Shown here piece by piece: positions 1 through 21,040 of a DNA stretch of 64,000 nt. Position numbers and translations under genes: made by a program. A model generated the notes under the pieces. The model worked only from the letters and a program-made list of their open reading frames with translations. It did no database searches and was not told the origin of the DNA. How positions within the stretch are numbered: the first letter of the stretch is position 1; each line of letters begins with the position of its first letter. The stretch is from Paralichthys olivaceus (Eukaryota; Chordata; Actinopteri; Pleuronectiformes; Paralichthyidae), in contig NC_091097.1 of NCBI RefSeq assembly GCF_024713975.1, forward strand, positions 10,298,361 to 10,362,360, read 5' to 3'.

Positions 1-2703
1 GACGGCATTCCTCCCTGAGGAGAAATCTGTTTCAAGAGTCCTCCTCGTTTTACCAACCACTGCATCACCAAAATAAAATACACAGCAGACAGGTCTCACA
101 ACAACATGGTTTTTCTTATGCTTCACAGTGTTTCCCCTCAGCTCGAGTCTCCTCTCTGCCATGCACCCACACCGCAAATCGAGCTGATTCTGAGACACGC
201 TCCTAAATTAGGCATCAGTTAGAATTTCAACCGTAGCAACGTCTTTATCGCTCTTCATCAACCATTTCACGTACACTCAAGTCTGTAAAGACCGTTCAGG
301 GGCCTACCAGGGGTCCCTGATTGATATACCACAAAGTCACTGTTATTGATGGTGAACTCTCCCTCTGGGACTGAGGAGGGTTGAAGCCGGGGCAAAGGCA
401 GCATTTAGGAAGCCACGTAGGGCCTGTAGGAGCACCCAAGGGCCCCTGCTTCCCCATCAATCAGATGCAGATAAAAGGGTTGAGTTCAAGGTTAGTGTTT
501 AACCAAAAGGACATTGTCAGATGCTCCATAAACAGTTTCCTCTCCTTCAACCAAGCAGAGAAGTGGAGGGGAGGCCATCATTTCTTGGTTAAGACCACAG
601 AGGGTTTTTTTGTCTCCCTCTTCATTCATGGGTGACATGGTTTACCACATCTACAGAGGAGGCCAGATACCATTTAAAAGCACGTGCAAGCTTTTAACTC
701 TCAGACTGCTTTTCTAGTTTTATTGATTTTTCTTTTTTTTTAAATGTCAATGGGTTTTACACCTAAAGGAAACACATTTTAATCCTCCTATAGAACTTGT
801 TTGCTCCTAGCACTGATTGGACAATCAGCTCCTGGGTATAGAGCTGAAGTCTCCAAGTTAAAATACAGTGCATGCTAGTTTCATTCAGTGATGGACCACA
901 TACTGCATGTACATTACTGGCAAAAGGCAACCCACTGCTGCAAAATACCACCGCAGGAAGGAGGCTGTTGAAGAAATGAAAAACGGCATAAAGGATTTCA
1001 CTGTGTGGTCGTGTTGAGCAGATTCATAATCCCTTGTTTTTGTGATAAGGCTGGCGAAAATCCTCTCTCCCGTTCTCTCCCTGCCTGCATGACCCGTCAG
1101 TGGTTTCCTCCCTTAGCCACAGGTGTGAGCAAAGACAAGGCATCTGTTATCAGAGCAGCCAGAGAAAGGTCATGGGACTGGAGATATCAGCACAAGCTCA
1201 ATCAATACACAAAATAGCTGGAAGGCTGAATGATCTACCAACGTGACCCTCAAACTGCCACTGACTCTGCACTTTAAAAGTAGTTCTGCAGAGTTTAAGA
1301 TTTTTCTCAAGTCTTTCTCTGCAGAATAAATTCCAATGATCTGGAAATCACCTTGGAACCCTACTTCTGTGTCTAGAGACCTCCCAGAAGGTCCCGACCC
1401 CTAGTTTGGGAACCACTCTGCACCATTACATCACAAATTTTCTACAATGCAGAACAAACAGAACATCATAAGCTGATAAGATAAAACTAAAAAAGTGAAA
1501 ATAAGCCTCTGAAAGATCGTGTAGACAATCACATGAAAGCAGAACTGCCATATCTTGTAATGGAATGTGGTTTGCAAACATGATATAAATATGATAATGT
1601 CATGTAAACAATACAACTTACAGTCCATTAAGTCTTGTATGTTCAAAGTGTGTCTAAAATCAGCTTGTGTCTGCATCGATAAACTGGTATTCAGACTTAA
1701 GATCATAAACAAGGCAGGAAAAAATAGTGATATCATTTTGGTCGGTCCATTGAAGTCACAAGTTTGATACAATATTTTTATACAGCCACATATAAACCAA
1801 AGATAGCAGTGCCAGTCTGTCACCGTAGTGGAACTATATACAGCACATGGATATATATATGTACAGCTTAATGTTGAAGCTAAATCAAAGTGAAACAAGT
1901 CACTGTGTAAATTTAAAAACAAATATTAGCTGCCTCCTTTCTAAACACAGCACGAGGACAGGATATCACACGCAGCAGATAAACCCTTGTTCTTAATATG
2001 ACTCTCTGACTCATGGTGTAGTAAGATATTTTCAGTCTGCCTGCATTCAGCTCGTCCATCTGCACACACAGACAAGTCTTTGGCGTCCCCACTCAGCGTC
2101 ACTATCGCTGAGGTGGCCGCAGGAATTGAAAGTGGTCCAGAATGCAACACTGCAGCCAAGCCGTTGCTGCTAAGATTATCAGAGGCAGCGACAATGAAAA
2201 CTCTCCCCGGCCCAGACTTCACTGTCACCGCTGACAGGCAGTGGAAACACAGTCAGGGCGAACAATGGCCTTCAACAGTCCAGCAGCTGTGGCAAAGTCA
2301 ACAAGCCATGCAAGGGCTCTTCTACTGAACATGCTCAGCAGATTTCTGTCTGGCTCAGTCATGTCAGTCCAGTTCTTTGTGTCCGTAATTACAGCACCAG
2401 GTTTCTCATGTGTTTCCATTAGAGATAGAAACATTCAGATAACACAGTAGAGGTTTTTGAGTGGAAAAATGATCCTTGAAATCAAAACTAAAGTGGTTCT
2501 CAAATAAAATTTTTGAAAGTTCTGCAATTTGTGACATCAAAAAGGAGGTGATAGGATATAGCACAGAATATGTGCAATGAGACCTGGTAACTATAGCTAA
2601 GCAAATATTTAGACGAGGAATTTTTATGGAACTTTTTATGTCGATGCAGTGTATCAGCTTACCCCCGGCCCAAGGACGTGTGCCCTTCACCTGTTCCTGC
2701 AAT

Positions 2704-2816
<113 letters not shown>

Positions 2817-3639
2817 TATGAGTATTTGGCATCTCTCCATGCAGGCAGGGAGGCCTCTGTGAGGGGGAATATTTTTAGTAATATTTCTGTCTGTGATATT
2901 ATATTTTCTTTCTGATAAAACATATGATGTTTATGCTTTGTATAATACTTATACATATTGGCATAGTTGGTTTTTTTGCTTAATTTATGAAGGTATATTT
3001 TTGGACAGCACATATTTACATTTGTATTTGTAAAATATGAGACATTCACTTTTACATGCAATGTGAGGTAATGTACTTAGTCCAACAGGGTAAAAAAACA
3101 AGGCTGCTTAACATCACAACAAGAAAGGGCCTGGGCTTTGAAAAAAGGGGGCATTGTGCATTTAAGAGTAAAACCTGCAGCAGGAAGACACAGAACATCA
3201 AGCTTTAAATTCAGGTCAAAACATGTGGCTGAGGGTCTGACGCCCCTTTAAAGTATCAACAGTGAAAAACTAATTAGGACAAGAGACATAATTATAATCC
3301 TTAACTTCCAGATCTCCAACTGCAGCCACAAAATACAGGAAAAGTTTGCATAAACTTTAACACATTTGCAGTTAAATGCATAAAAATGAACACAAGGCAA
3401 TATCAGGTTGTAATGTTTTACGAAAATGTATAACATTCATCTGCAGTCCTGTTTTTTCTGTACCCCATTCATGTTCAGCTTTTTGATTTCAACAAGATAT
3501 TTCAAACACCTATTTTTGTTTTTCTAGTAATCAAATCTATTTCAAACATTAAATCTATCTATTGATTCATCCTCGTCTTTTGGTCTGTGCATCCATTCTC
3601 ATAACAATCACTGCAGTCACAAGCTCTAATGTCAGAGTT

Positions 3640-3920
3640 CCTCCGAGTAACAGCTCAGCAAACTTTTACTTCCGCTCATGAAATAGCAGTGAGTGGCACG
3701 GCCATGCCACATACTGTGAGTCTTCCAGAGAGCCACATGGACTCACAGTGCTTGGGGCCAAACTGGCGCCATCCTCTTCCTGGGCACAGGCAGTCATGAG
3801 CGCACCAGCTCTATTTATAACTTCTTATTAGTGGGCACTGTTTTCAAATGAGGCTGAGAAGATAAGACAGTGGCAGGAAAAGGTTGCTTATTGGGAGGTT
3901 TACTTATCAGCATGTGTTGC
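3640..3920. promoter_or_regulatory. Candidate GATA-containing element upstream of mpg
   Basis: A block less AT-rich than its surroundings contains a GATA motif on the plus strand (AGATAAGA, 3860-3867) and another on the minus strand (CTTATC, 3903-3908), about 40 bp apart, next to a TATTTATAA-like tract. Paired GATA motifs are typical of erythroid elements. Function is inference only: the motif is short and could occur by chance. Confidence 0.3.
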
Positions 3921-4839
3921 TGTTAAGAGCAGCAGGAAGAAAAGTTTGGCCTATAGAGATGGATTTGTGAAAGAAAATAAAAATAAATCTTTGTTTATTC
4001 AGCCTAATTTATCAGGATATATTTTTGAACGGCCACACTTTATGTTGTATAAAAATTTTGAGTATTTGACATTACATGCAATGTGAAGTAATAATGATAT
4101 ATAATATATATTTCTATATAACTATCAATACAGAAGTAAAAAACAACAACAATGATTCCACACAAGCCACAAATGATCAGAATTATGTGAGAAAAGGGAA
4201 AACAATTCTAAATAAATCTTCCCCTTCACACCATGGAAAAGTGAACAGGGAATACTAAAATGCATTTCTTTTAATTATTGAAATAAAAAGAAGATATATT
4301 TTGACACTATATATGCAATATATATATATTATATGTAGTAAAATATATTGAAAAGAGAATATTCAAATGAGTCAGGTATAAAGTTGACACAATTAATATT
4401 GGCATAATAAATGTACTAAAACATACAAAACAGATATATAGCCTCAATATGCATAGGGAAAGAAAGACAGAAAGAGAGACAGATAGAAAGAAAGACAGAA
4501 AGACAGACAGATAGAAAGAAAGACAGAAAGTTATAGAAGCAGGGGCTCATAAGAAGAAATGTTAAGTTAGTGATTTGGTGAAAAGGTTGTTGGAGATATT
4601 CACCAGCTCAAGTGTAAGTTCTCCATCGATCAATAATCGAACACCGATTCACATCCTCCAGGAGAAAGGGTGCGCGGCTCCTTTAAGAGATTCAAAACAG
4701 TAATTGACTTCCTGTGTGCTAGCTCCGGTGCTAACTACGACAACACTCACACATCATCATGAAAAGGTCAAAAACAGTATCAACGTGTTTCTGACATTTA
4801 CAGAGAGACAGTGTGGTTTAAGTGGTTTTTGATGACGTC

Positions 4840-6999
4840 ATGGCAGGCAGGAAAAGAAAGCTGGCGGCTGCAGCAGGTGAGCGAGACGTAAATACACGTG
4901 AGAAGCAGACGTGTGAGGAAGAGGAGAAGAGAAGTGAGAGTTCAGCTGGGAGCGACCTGCAGCTCAGACTGGGAGAGCAGTTCTTCCAGCAGCCTTGTAT
5001 CAGTCTGGCTAAAGCATTCCTCGGAAAGGTAAGTGACTGACGCCTGACCTGTGTGTTATCCTCTGAATGACTGCTGAAGGCGATCTAATGCTCTGCAGGG
5101 GATAATACGATGGTTTAACAAGTGCATGTGGAGTATTGGTGATGCGGGGCCTCCTTTAATGCATCTGTCAGACCTGTGGATGTAACACAGCTGCTGTCAC
5201 CGTCAACCATAAACTGAATGTTCTTACAAAACCCAAGACAACAATAAAATCCAGGTCCAGATAAATTACAAGTAATAACTTCTTTTTTTTTTTTGTTCCT
5301 TCCTGCTGCTGTCACACTTTACAACCAGCACTGATTCAACTCACACTTTTTTTCCTGCATTTATTTACATTGTTTATATCCCGTTTATAGCTTATATATT
5401 GCAATTTTTATATTTGCTTATGTTCATTTTGCACGTTTACTTATCTGTTAACTTTTTTACGGATGCTTCTTATTCATCCTTACCCCTTTGCTGCTGCAAC
5501 AGGGACTGATAGGAGTATGTTATCTCATAATTTCAATGAAATGTTTCATCTATTAAATAAAGTTTGACCAACTTGCATTTTTGGGGATGATGCCAATATG
5601 AAGTAAACAATTTCAACTACTGATATATTGGGCAATATATCAATAGATAAAAAAATGGCAATAATCCTAAAATAAAATTTTCAAATCCTTTTCAAAAAAG
5701 TGTGATTGTGAATTAAACATTTTCATATCAGCAAACATAAACACAGATAACAATATGTCTGTAAAAGTCAGCCAGTGTTATCGGCCAACTGATAAATTGG
5801 TCAGTCTCTACTATGAAATGCCAAAGATGCCTGTTTTTTGTGATAAGGACATTACAAGCTCCCAGAACCCTTTATCACATCTTTAAATGTCAGATATCGT
5901 CAGTCCAAAACCAACAATTCTTTTTTTTTTTTTCATTTTACAGAATGTTATTCTTTTTTCCATTTTTGCTAAATGAATGATAAACTTTGTTGTCAATTAA
6001 CCTTCTGTGTATTAGCTAATCAATGATGAGTATAAACACAATCTACCTCATTCCTTATCCCTGCAGGTGCTGGTCCGCAGGTTTGCAGATGGCGCTGAGC
6101 TGCGAGGTACTGTAGTGGAAACTGAAGCCTACCTCGGCGGAGAGGACCAAGCCTCACACTCAGCGGGAGGCAAACGCACAAAGAGGAACACGGCCATGTT
6201 CATGAAGCCAGGCACAATTTATGTGTATCCCATTTATGGCATCCACCTCTGCATGAATGTGTCCAGTGAAGGTAAAAGCATTACGAACCAGAGATGACTT
6301 AAAAGTAGGAATACCTGCCACATGTTGTGTTCACTTCGATAGCCATGTCTACTGATGCATGCAAACAGAAAAACAATGTTATAAAACTGTTATAAAATGC
6401 TTTCTCTTCCAAGTGTATCATTAGTATGACGTTAAACTGCTACTGTGCGTATCAAGTTGTATTTTTTATTGTCGGTGGGTAAAGGGCAAAAGGAAGGAGA
6501 CGAAATGGAGCCATGCCGACTTATGCATATTGTTTGGTTTGTCCCAGGGGAGGGTGCTGCTGTGTTGCTGCGCTCCATCGAGCCTCTACAGGGTCAGTCC
6601 TACATGAGGCAACTGAGGGCAGCCAGACGCAAAGAGGGTGCCCGACAACTTAAGGACAAAGAGCTTTGCAATGGGCCTTCGAAGCTGTGCCAAGCTCTAG
6701 ATATACTGCGCTGTTTTGACCGTCGAGACCTGGCCTCAGATCCAGAGGTCTGGCTGGAAGGGGACCCCAACACAAGTCCAGCTGAAACGTACGATATAGT
6801 ATCAGCACCACGTGTTGGAATCGAGTCCCATGGCGAATGGGCCAAGAAGCCATGGCGGTTTTATCTTCGAGGGCACCCCTGTGTTAGTGTATTGAATAAA
6901 GAAGCAGAGAGACAGCCTCAGTCTGGAAATGCAATAAATGATTTAGGTTCCTCAGATGTGCAGCCTGACAGAGAACAGAGCAACGTCAAAAGGACTTAA
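4840..6999 (+). CDS. N-methylpurine DNA glycosylase (Mpg/Aag), 3 exons
   Basis: Removes 3-methyladenine, hypoxanthine and ethenoadenine from DNA as the first step of base excision repair in the nucleus. Coding exons are 4840-5028, 6067-6271 and 6548-6999, giving about 281 residues (human enzyme 298). An in-frame ATG at 4822 would add six residues; 4840 is preferred because it begins a basic nuclear-type leader (MAGRKRKL). Family landmarks are visible: FLGKVLVRR across the exon 1/2 junction, the catalytic Glu and Tyr in VETEAYLG, the His in ASHSAGG, the aromatic YVYPIYG, the Asn in CMNVSS, and the Arg in LLRSIEP, followed by CNGPSKLCQAL and a C-terminal FYLRGHPCVSV. No break is seen. Introns are about 1.0 and 0.28 kb. 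It lies tail to tail with nprl3, 0.73 kb away, the order seen beside vertebrate alpha-globin loci. Confidence 0.96.
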
Positions 7000-7053
7000 C
7001 AGGATGATTCCTGAAAAATACTCCCCCATCTGTTCCCTTTACCATTTAAGCAG

Positions 7054-7136
7054 AATAAAAACTACAGAATGTTCTCCTTTTACTCCATTACATCATTTTG
7101 ATCTTTAAATAAAGGAGGTCAAGATGGTAAAATAAA
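7054..7136 (+). terminator. Polyadenylation signals of mpg
   Basis: AATAAA occurs at 7054-7059, 7108-7113 and 7131-7136, 55 to 137 bp after the mpg stop codon. Which one is used cannot be told from sequence. Confidence 0.6.
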
Positions 7137-7733
7137 ATCCATGATCAGTTAAGATTCTAAATTCAGATAGTGCCTGTAAAAATCTGTTCTGTGACGCATC
7201 TGTACTCTCTCTTTCTTCCATCTGTGTTTTTTAATAAACATACAAACTTGGACAATTCTCCTGTCAGTGGTTTTACAGATGTTTGGAACGCTCTGCTTCC
7301 CTCAAAGCAAAAACAGACCGTCTCATGTTTAGAGTCTTCCCTTTCTTTCCTTCTCCCTCGACCTCTGGGATTCCTGGCAAGAGGTATCTGGAGGTCTGGA
7401 ATGATGATTAGTCTGTGTGCCCCTCTGTGGTCAGTACAGATGATCGGACACATCTGGGAGAATGGACGATGAGGTTAAAACCCCTCTACACCAATCTTAG
7501 AAATATTCACAGTGAACACTTGAGGTATTTTCTGTTATGTACAAAATAATTTAATATTGTAAACAAACATTTGGCTCGTAGAGCTAAAACACTTTCTAGA
7601 CCTTGTAAATCTGCACACATTAATGCAAGCACTTTGTAGTCAGATTTTGAAATCCTGATATTGCTGTGTGCACAGCAGACTATTAAGTGCTCATCATTTC
7701 CAGTTGGTGAGAGCAGATAACGTCGCTGTGCCA
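7137..7733. other. mpg-nprl3 intergenic region
   Basis: Separates the two convergent genes. It probably holds the nprl3 3' untranslated region on the minus strand. Open frames of about 100 codons around 7160-7470 on both strands resemble no family I know and lack splice or start context. Nothing else is seen. Confidence 0.5.
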
Positions 7734-16884
<9,151 letters not shown>

Positions 16885-16889
16885 ATTAG

Positions 16890-18010
16890 CATCCTAGCTA
16901 ACTTGGCGTTAGCCTAACGACACAAAACAAAGTCAGCAGCGAACAGTGAACTTCAGCCAACTAACAAGTGAAGCTTGTATTAATGTACAGCTCACACCGA
17001 CACTCGGCATGAATACTAAACTACAGCAGTTTCTACTTTAAGGCAGAGCTGTAAAATCTGTGCGCACATCACTGTGCTCCTCAAGTTGTTTTGTGTCACT
17101 TTGAAAAGTGGTCGACTGGAACGAGCGATCGCGGCAATAACATTCCTACCCTCAGCTTGCTTGCTATGAATAAATAAAACCGTATGAAAATAATAATAAT
17201 TCATAAACCACAGAGAGCCAACACATGCTATGTGTTTTTATTTCTTTGTGAAAATGATAATAAATGAAAAACACAGAGAGCCAGCACATTCTTTCTTTCT
17301 TTCTATGAATAACTAAAACTATAAGAAAATACGAGAGCCAACTTCTTTCTTTCTATAAATAAATAAAACCATATAAAAATAATCATAAATAAAAAACCAC
17401 AGAGAGCCAACACAAATGTCTTTCTTTTTTTCTTTCTTCCTTCATTTCTTTTTATAAATAAATAAAACCATATAAAAACAAATAATAAACCACTGAGAGC
17501 CAAGACTCACATTTAATTTAAATTCTTAGATTTCTATTAAACACCTTCCTGTCCAGCTATGTTTTTAGAGAATGGTTCAGTTTGGCTTCCAGCCACTGCC
17601 CCCATGATGCAGAATTCTGATGCTCTGGTATCATTTATTTCAGATGACCACACCCGTTTATATCAAACTGCACAGTTTTCAATACACCAAAATAGCGGGC
17701 AAAAGTATTTTCCTTGTAATAGATAAGTCAGTATGAATTATAAAATTTTACCTAATTTACTTAAATCCTGCATTAAGCAAACATTTACTGATTGTATGGA
17801 CTTGAGGATAGAGGAGTTTGTCCTGAGTGACAGACGATGGATCATTATCCCATCATTTTAGCTGTTCTTTTTTTATTTTTTGCTATTTGATTGAATTTAT
17901 GTAAATAATTATAATAAAAAATTGCACTTAGCCAATGAGTAGAAAACTAAATAAGAATCACACCTCCATGAATAAATGATCACACATAGATACATGTCTT
18001 CAATTTGTCT
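16890..18010. other. nprl3 promoter side to first beta-globin gene
   Basis: Holds the nprl3 5' flank (about 16885-17150) and then AT-rich DNA with the tandem repeat listed separately. From 17510 to 18010 nothing recognisable was seen. This is the boundary between the housekeeping neighbours and the globin genes. Confidence 0.5.
17160..17510. repeat. Degenerate tandem repeat, about four units
   Basis: Four imperfect units of roughly 60-110 bp each contain TTTCTTTCT, an ATAAATAAAACCATATAAAAA-like tract and the phrase AGAGAGCCA(A/G)CAC. Unit length varies with the pyrimidine tract. This is simple tandem duplication in AT-rich DNA. Confidence 0.8.
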
Positions 18011-18072
18011 TTTATTTGATGCATTCGGGAAAGGTTTCTCTGCGGGATGTGAGAGATTGCCTCTCCTGAGCC

Positions 18073-18844
18073 TCAGTGGTACTGTTTGCCCAGAGCAGAC
18101 ACAACCACAGCCAGGAACTTCTGCCAGGCCTCCTGGACATCAGCGGTGAAGACGGAGGGGCCGAACTTGGCAGCCACGCACACACTGATGCACTCAGCAA
18201 GAAGCTGTGAGGGAAACAGAAAGACAGGGATGCATTTATAGAACTAATAAAAGAAAAGTTAGAGTGAGTGCAGGCAGAGTCAGAGATGGCACCTACCCTG
18301 AAGTTATCAGGATCCACATGGAGCTTCTCAGAGTGCATCACGCTCAGCTTGGTGTAGGCGTTCTTGATGTCGTCCATGTTCTTCACAGCTCTTTCCAGCC
18401 CTCCCATCACTGTCTTGCCATGCTCTGCAACTTTCTCATTTCCCAGGATGGCGGCGTTGCTGGACAGGTTGCCAAATGATGTGAAGTGTCTCTGAGTCCA
18501 CGGATATACAATCAAAAGCCTGAAATGATAAATGCAATGCAGAAAGACATTGATCAGTGACACGCTATAACAAGAATGTGGAGATACAAAGCTCCAAGAA
18601 AACTATCATAATATAATACTAATAATAGTAATAATAACAACAACAACAATAATAATAATAATTACTTCATCTCTATAAATTACAGAGTGCTGAACAGAAA
18701 GAAACACATATAGCTATGTGTATATAAATGTGTATGTGAATGGGCAGGTTACCTGGTCAGAGCCTGGGGTCCAATCTCCCCCACATCGATTTTTCCCCAC
18801 AGGGAACTGATGGCGGCGCGCTCAGGACCTGACCACTGGACCAT
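18073..18844 (-). CDS. Beta-globin 1, adult-like, 3 exons
   Basis: Haemoglobin beta chain: carries haem and O2 in red cells and pairs with alpha chains. Exons 18753-18844, 18297-18519 and 18073-18204 give 148 residues counting Met, the normal size. It starts [19 protein letters not shown] and shows [11 protein letters not shown]. The distal His is in VAEHGKTV, the proximal His in [13 protein letters not shown], and the end is GKQYH. Ser after the proximal His (F9) and the C-terminal His are the residues linked with Bohr and Root effects in fish. Intron 2 is only 92 bp. The gene is nearly identical to beta-globin 3 (27.1-27.8 kb) from intron 2 through exon 3. An AATAAA lies at 18011-18016 (minus strand). 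Adult-like typing rests on the [11 protein letters not shown]-like C-terminal region and is inference. Confidence 0.95.
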
Positions 18845-18941
18845 GGTGACGACGTTAAAGTTTTCTTGAGCTTTTTCTGGAGAGAAAAAAAGAGATAGCC
18901 TCTGATCACAAACCTTTAGCAAAGACCTGCCTTTCCTGGGG

Positions 18942-19059
18942 TTTTTATTAATTACCCATTGCCACACCTCTCAGGCCTGGAAGCATTTGATTGGTCCAGA
19001 GTTGAGGAGAAGTTGGGTTGTCACCTGCAATGGAGCTCTGCCTGGAATAAACTGATAAG
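18942..19059 (-). promoter_or_regulatory. Promoter of beta-globin 1
   Basis: Reading upstream on the minus strand, an ATAAAA TATA-like box lies at about 18942-18948, a CACC-type box at 18962-18968, CCAAT at 18990-18994 and a GATA site (GATAAG on the plus strand) at 19054-19059. Order and spacing match a classical erythroid globin promoter with transcription starting near 18915. Confidence 0.65.
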
Positions 19060-19668
19060 AATAAAATGTGGATTGTCACTAAGGCTGATAAATTGAAAAA
19101 TTACTTAATGAAATTTTAATAAATAACCTGAAGCATGCATATTCGTTTGATTTTACATTTTCAAAATGTTTATATAATGTCTTTAAATAAATGTCAACAA
19201 TCTCCTTTTATCCTCTCTCTTTTGTTGCTCTTCAGCCTTCGTCACAATGAAAGATATTCCTGTCACATGGGCTATTAAGTTTTATGTTGAAAAGAAAATA
19301 ACTGTGCCTTAATTTAACAGCTCTATCCTCATAATGATACATTTTCCATCATGAATGAGTTCTTGAATGATCAAATGTATTAAAAGACTAAGTGTATAAG
19401 CCATTAAAATGGCTCTTTAGGCAGCTTGAAAATATTACGGTAATTTATTCCATAGAATTTATGTCAAGGTTTTTCTTTAAGTGGATGTGCAGACAAAGTC
19501 AAATCCATTACATTTTCAGTGATACAAAATCATTGAGTCAAATGGATAAATAGAGAGGGGAGTGGTTACATTTATCTCAAGAAATGCTTTGGAAACTCTG
19601 TCAATTTCTATGATAGAGGTGTGGTCTGGGTTGATGGGTGCGGTACAGTTTGGTTTGATATAAAAAAA

Positions 19669-19674
19669 GACAGT
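19669..19674 (+). promoter_or_regulatory. TATA box of alpha-globin 1
   Basis: TATAAA lies 80 bp before the ATG. The preceding GTTTGGTTTGATATAAA is shared with the promoter of alpha-globin 2 at 29.18 kb, indicating common descent of the two promoters. Confidence 0.7.
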
Positions 19675-19754
19675 TGGCAATCGACCTCAACAGCATCGTC
19701 ACATCAGAGTCATTTTTTTTCTTTCTGTTGTGAAATCCTGAAGAAAAGGCAGAC

Positions 19755-20372
19755 ATGAGTCTCTCTGGGAAAGACAAGCGCGTGGTGATGGAAATCTGGG
19801 AAAAAGTGGCCCCAAAGTCTGCTGAAATTGGAGCAGAGGCTCTGGGCAGGTACAAGTCTTCTGTTTTTTAAATGTACATGCTGTCACTTGTTTTTTTCCC
19901 CATCATTTATGCATTTGATCCCCGTCTGGCAGGATGCTGGTTGTTAACCCACAGACTAAGACCTACTTCAGCCACTGGGTGGACCTGACTCCTGAATCCA
20001 CACAGGTGAGGAAGCATGGAGCCACCATCATGGCGGCTGTTGGAGAAGCTGTGGGACTAATGGATGATCTTCCAGGAGCCCTCACCAAACTCAGCGAGCT
20101 GCATGCCTTCAAGCTCAGAGTGGACCCTGCCAACTTCAAGGTATATTCTCGTTTATAAAGGACACAGACCATGTTTCCTATATCTTCAATGTAGACTGAG
20201 CATTTTTTTCACCTGTTGCTGACATCTTCTTGCACAACCACAGATCCTGGCCCACAACATCATCCTGGTCATGGCCATGTACTTCCCCAACGACTTCACT
20301 GCTGAGGTGCACGTCTCCGTAGACAAGTTCCTGCAGAACTTGGCTCTGGCTCTGTCCGAGAGATACCGTTAA
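19755..20372 (+). CDS. Alpha-globin 1, adult-like, 3 exons
   Basis: Haemoglobin alpha chain. Exons 19755-19849, 19933-20140 and 20244-20372 give 143 residues. It starts [18 protein letters not shown], then [10 protein letters not shown], the distal His in VRKHGATIM, the proximal His in [16 protein letters not shown], and the end SERYR. A residue before the conserved PQTKTYF, usually aromatic, is Asn here (VVNPQTK). AATAAA signals lie at 20469 and 20478. It is in opposite orientation to the beta gene at 18 kb, as expected for interleaved fish globins. It is clearly distinct from the alpha genes of the 32-58 kb array. Confidence 0.94.
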
Positions 20373-20782
20373 AATGCAGTGAGCAGCGACTGCATGTTGA
20401 CCACATATGTCTGCACAGCAATGTCTAAATGTCCTCTTTTTTTTTTTTTTTAAAGAAAGGCCTTGGTAAATAAATGAAATAAATGTGAAATATCCAAATG
20501 TTGGTCTCCTCTTCATTGTCTGTCATTCTCTGGCGGCTCTCTCATATCATAAATTAAATAAAATAAAATTTGATGATGTTGATGATTATTATTATTAGTT
20601 ATTATTATTGTTATTGTTATGAGTAGTAGTATAAGTAGTATTGTCGTTATTAAATATATATATATACACTCAAAGTCTTTAGGGCTAGGCTTTTGGCTAT
20701 AATTTAAAATAAGCTAAGATGTAAACGTACATAAGATAATGTGTGTGTGTGAGAGAGTGAGTGTGTGTGTGTGTGTTTGTAC

Positions 20783-21040
20783 GGCTATCTTTGTGAGGGC
20801 CAGTTTTAGCCTTCAACCTATGGAGTGAGGACATTTTTGTCAAAGTGAGGACATTTTGGCCAGTTCTCACTTTGAGACTTTACCTTTAATGGACTGTTTG
20901 GGGGTCAAGACTTGGTTTTAGGGTTAGAATTAGGTTTAGGTTAGGGTTAGGCATTTAGTTTGGATGTTTAGGGTTTGGGTAAGGGACTGGGGAATGCATT
21001 ATGCCATGAGTGTCCTCACTAAAAGATCTGTACAAACGTG
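20783..21040 (+). repeat. Dispersed repeat with GGTTAGGGTTAGG core, copy 1
   Basis: The sequence runs from GTGAGGACATTTT blocks through TTGGTTTTAGGGTTAGAATT and a GGTTAGGGTTAGG core to GTGTCCTCACT. The same order, inverted, is found at 23938-24175. The GTGAGGAC ends form a loose terminal inverted repeat, as in fish MITE-type families. Confidence 0.7.

Noticed and set aside
1385-1420. TTTGGGAACCACTCTG phrase resembling the tail of fish SINEs
   Set aside because: Too short to define an element; no head or boundaries could be found.
7163-7472. Opposed open frames of about 100 codons between mpg and nprl3
   Set aside because: No family resemblance, no splice partners, and a position in expected 3' untranslated sequence.
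20923-20956. Telomere-like TTAGGG/GGTTAGGG motifs
   Set aside because: They belong to a dispersed repeat that recurs inverted at 24 kb; the motif is too short and interrupted to be a telomeric relic.
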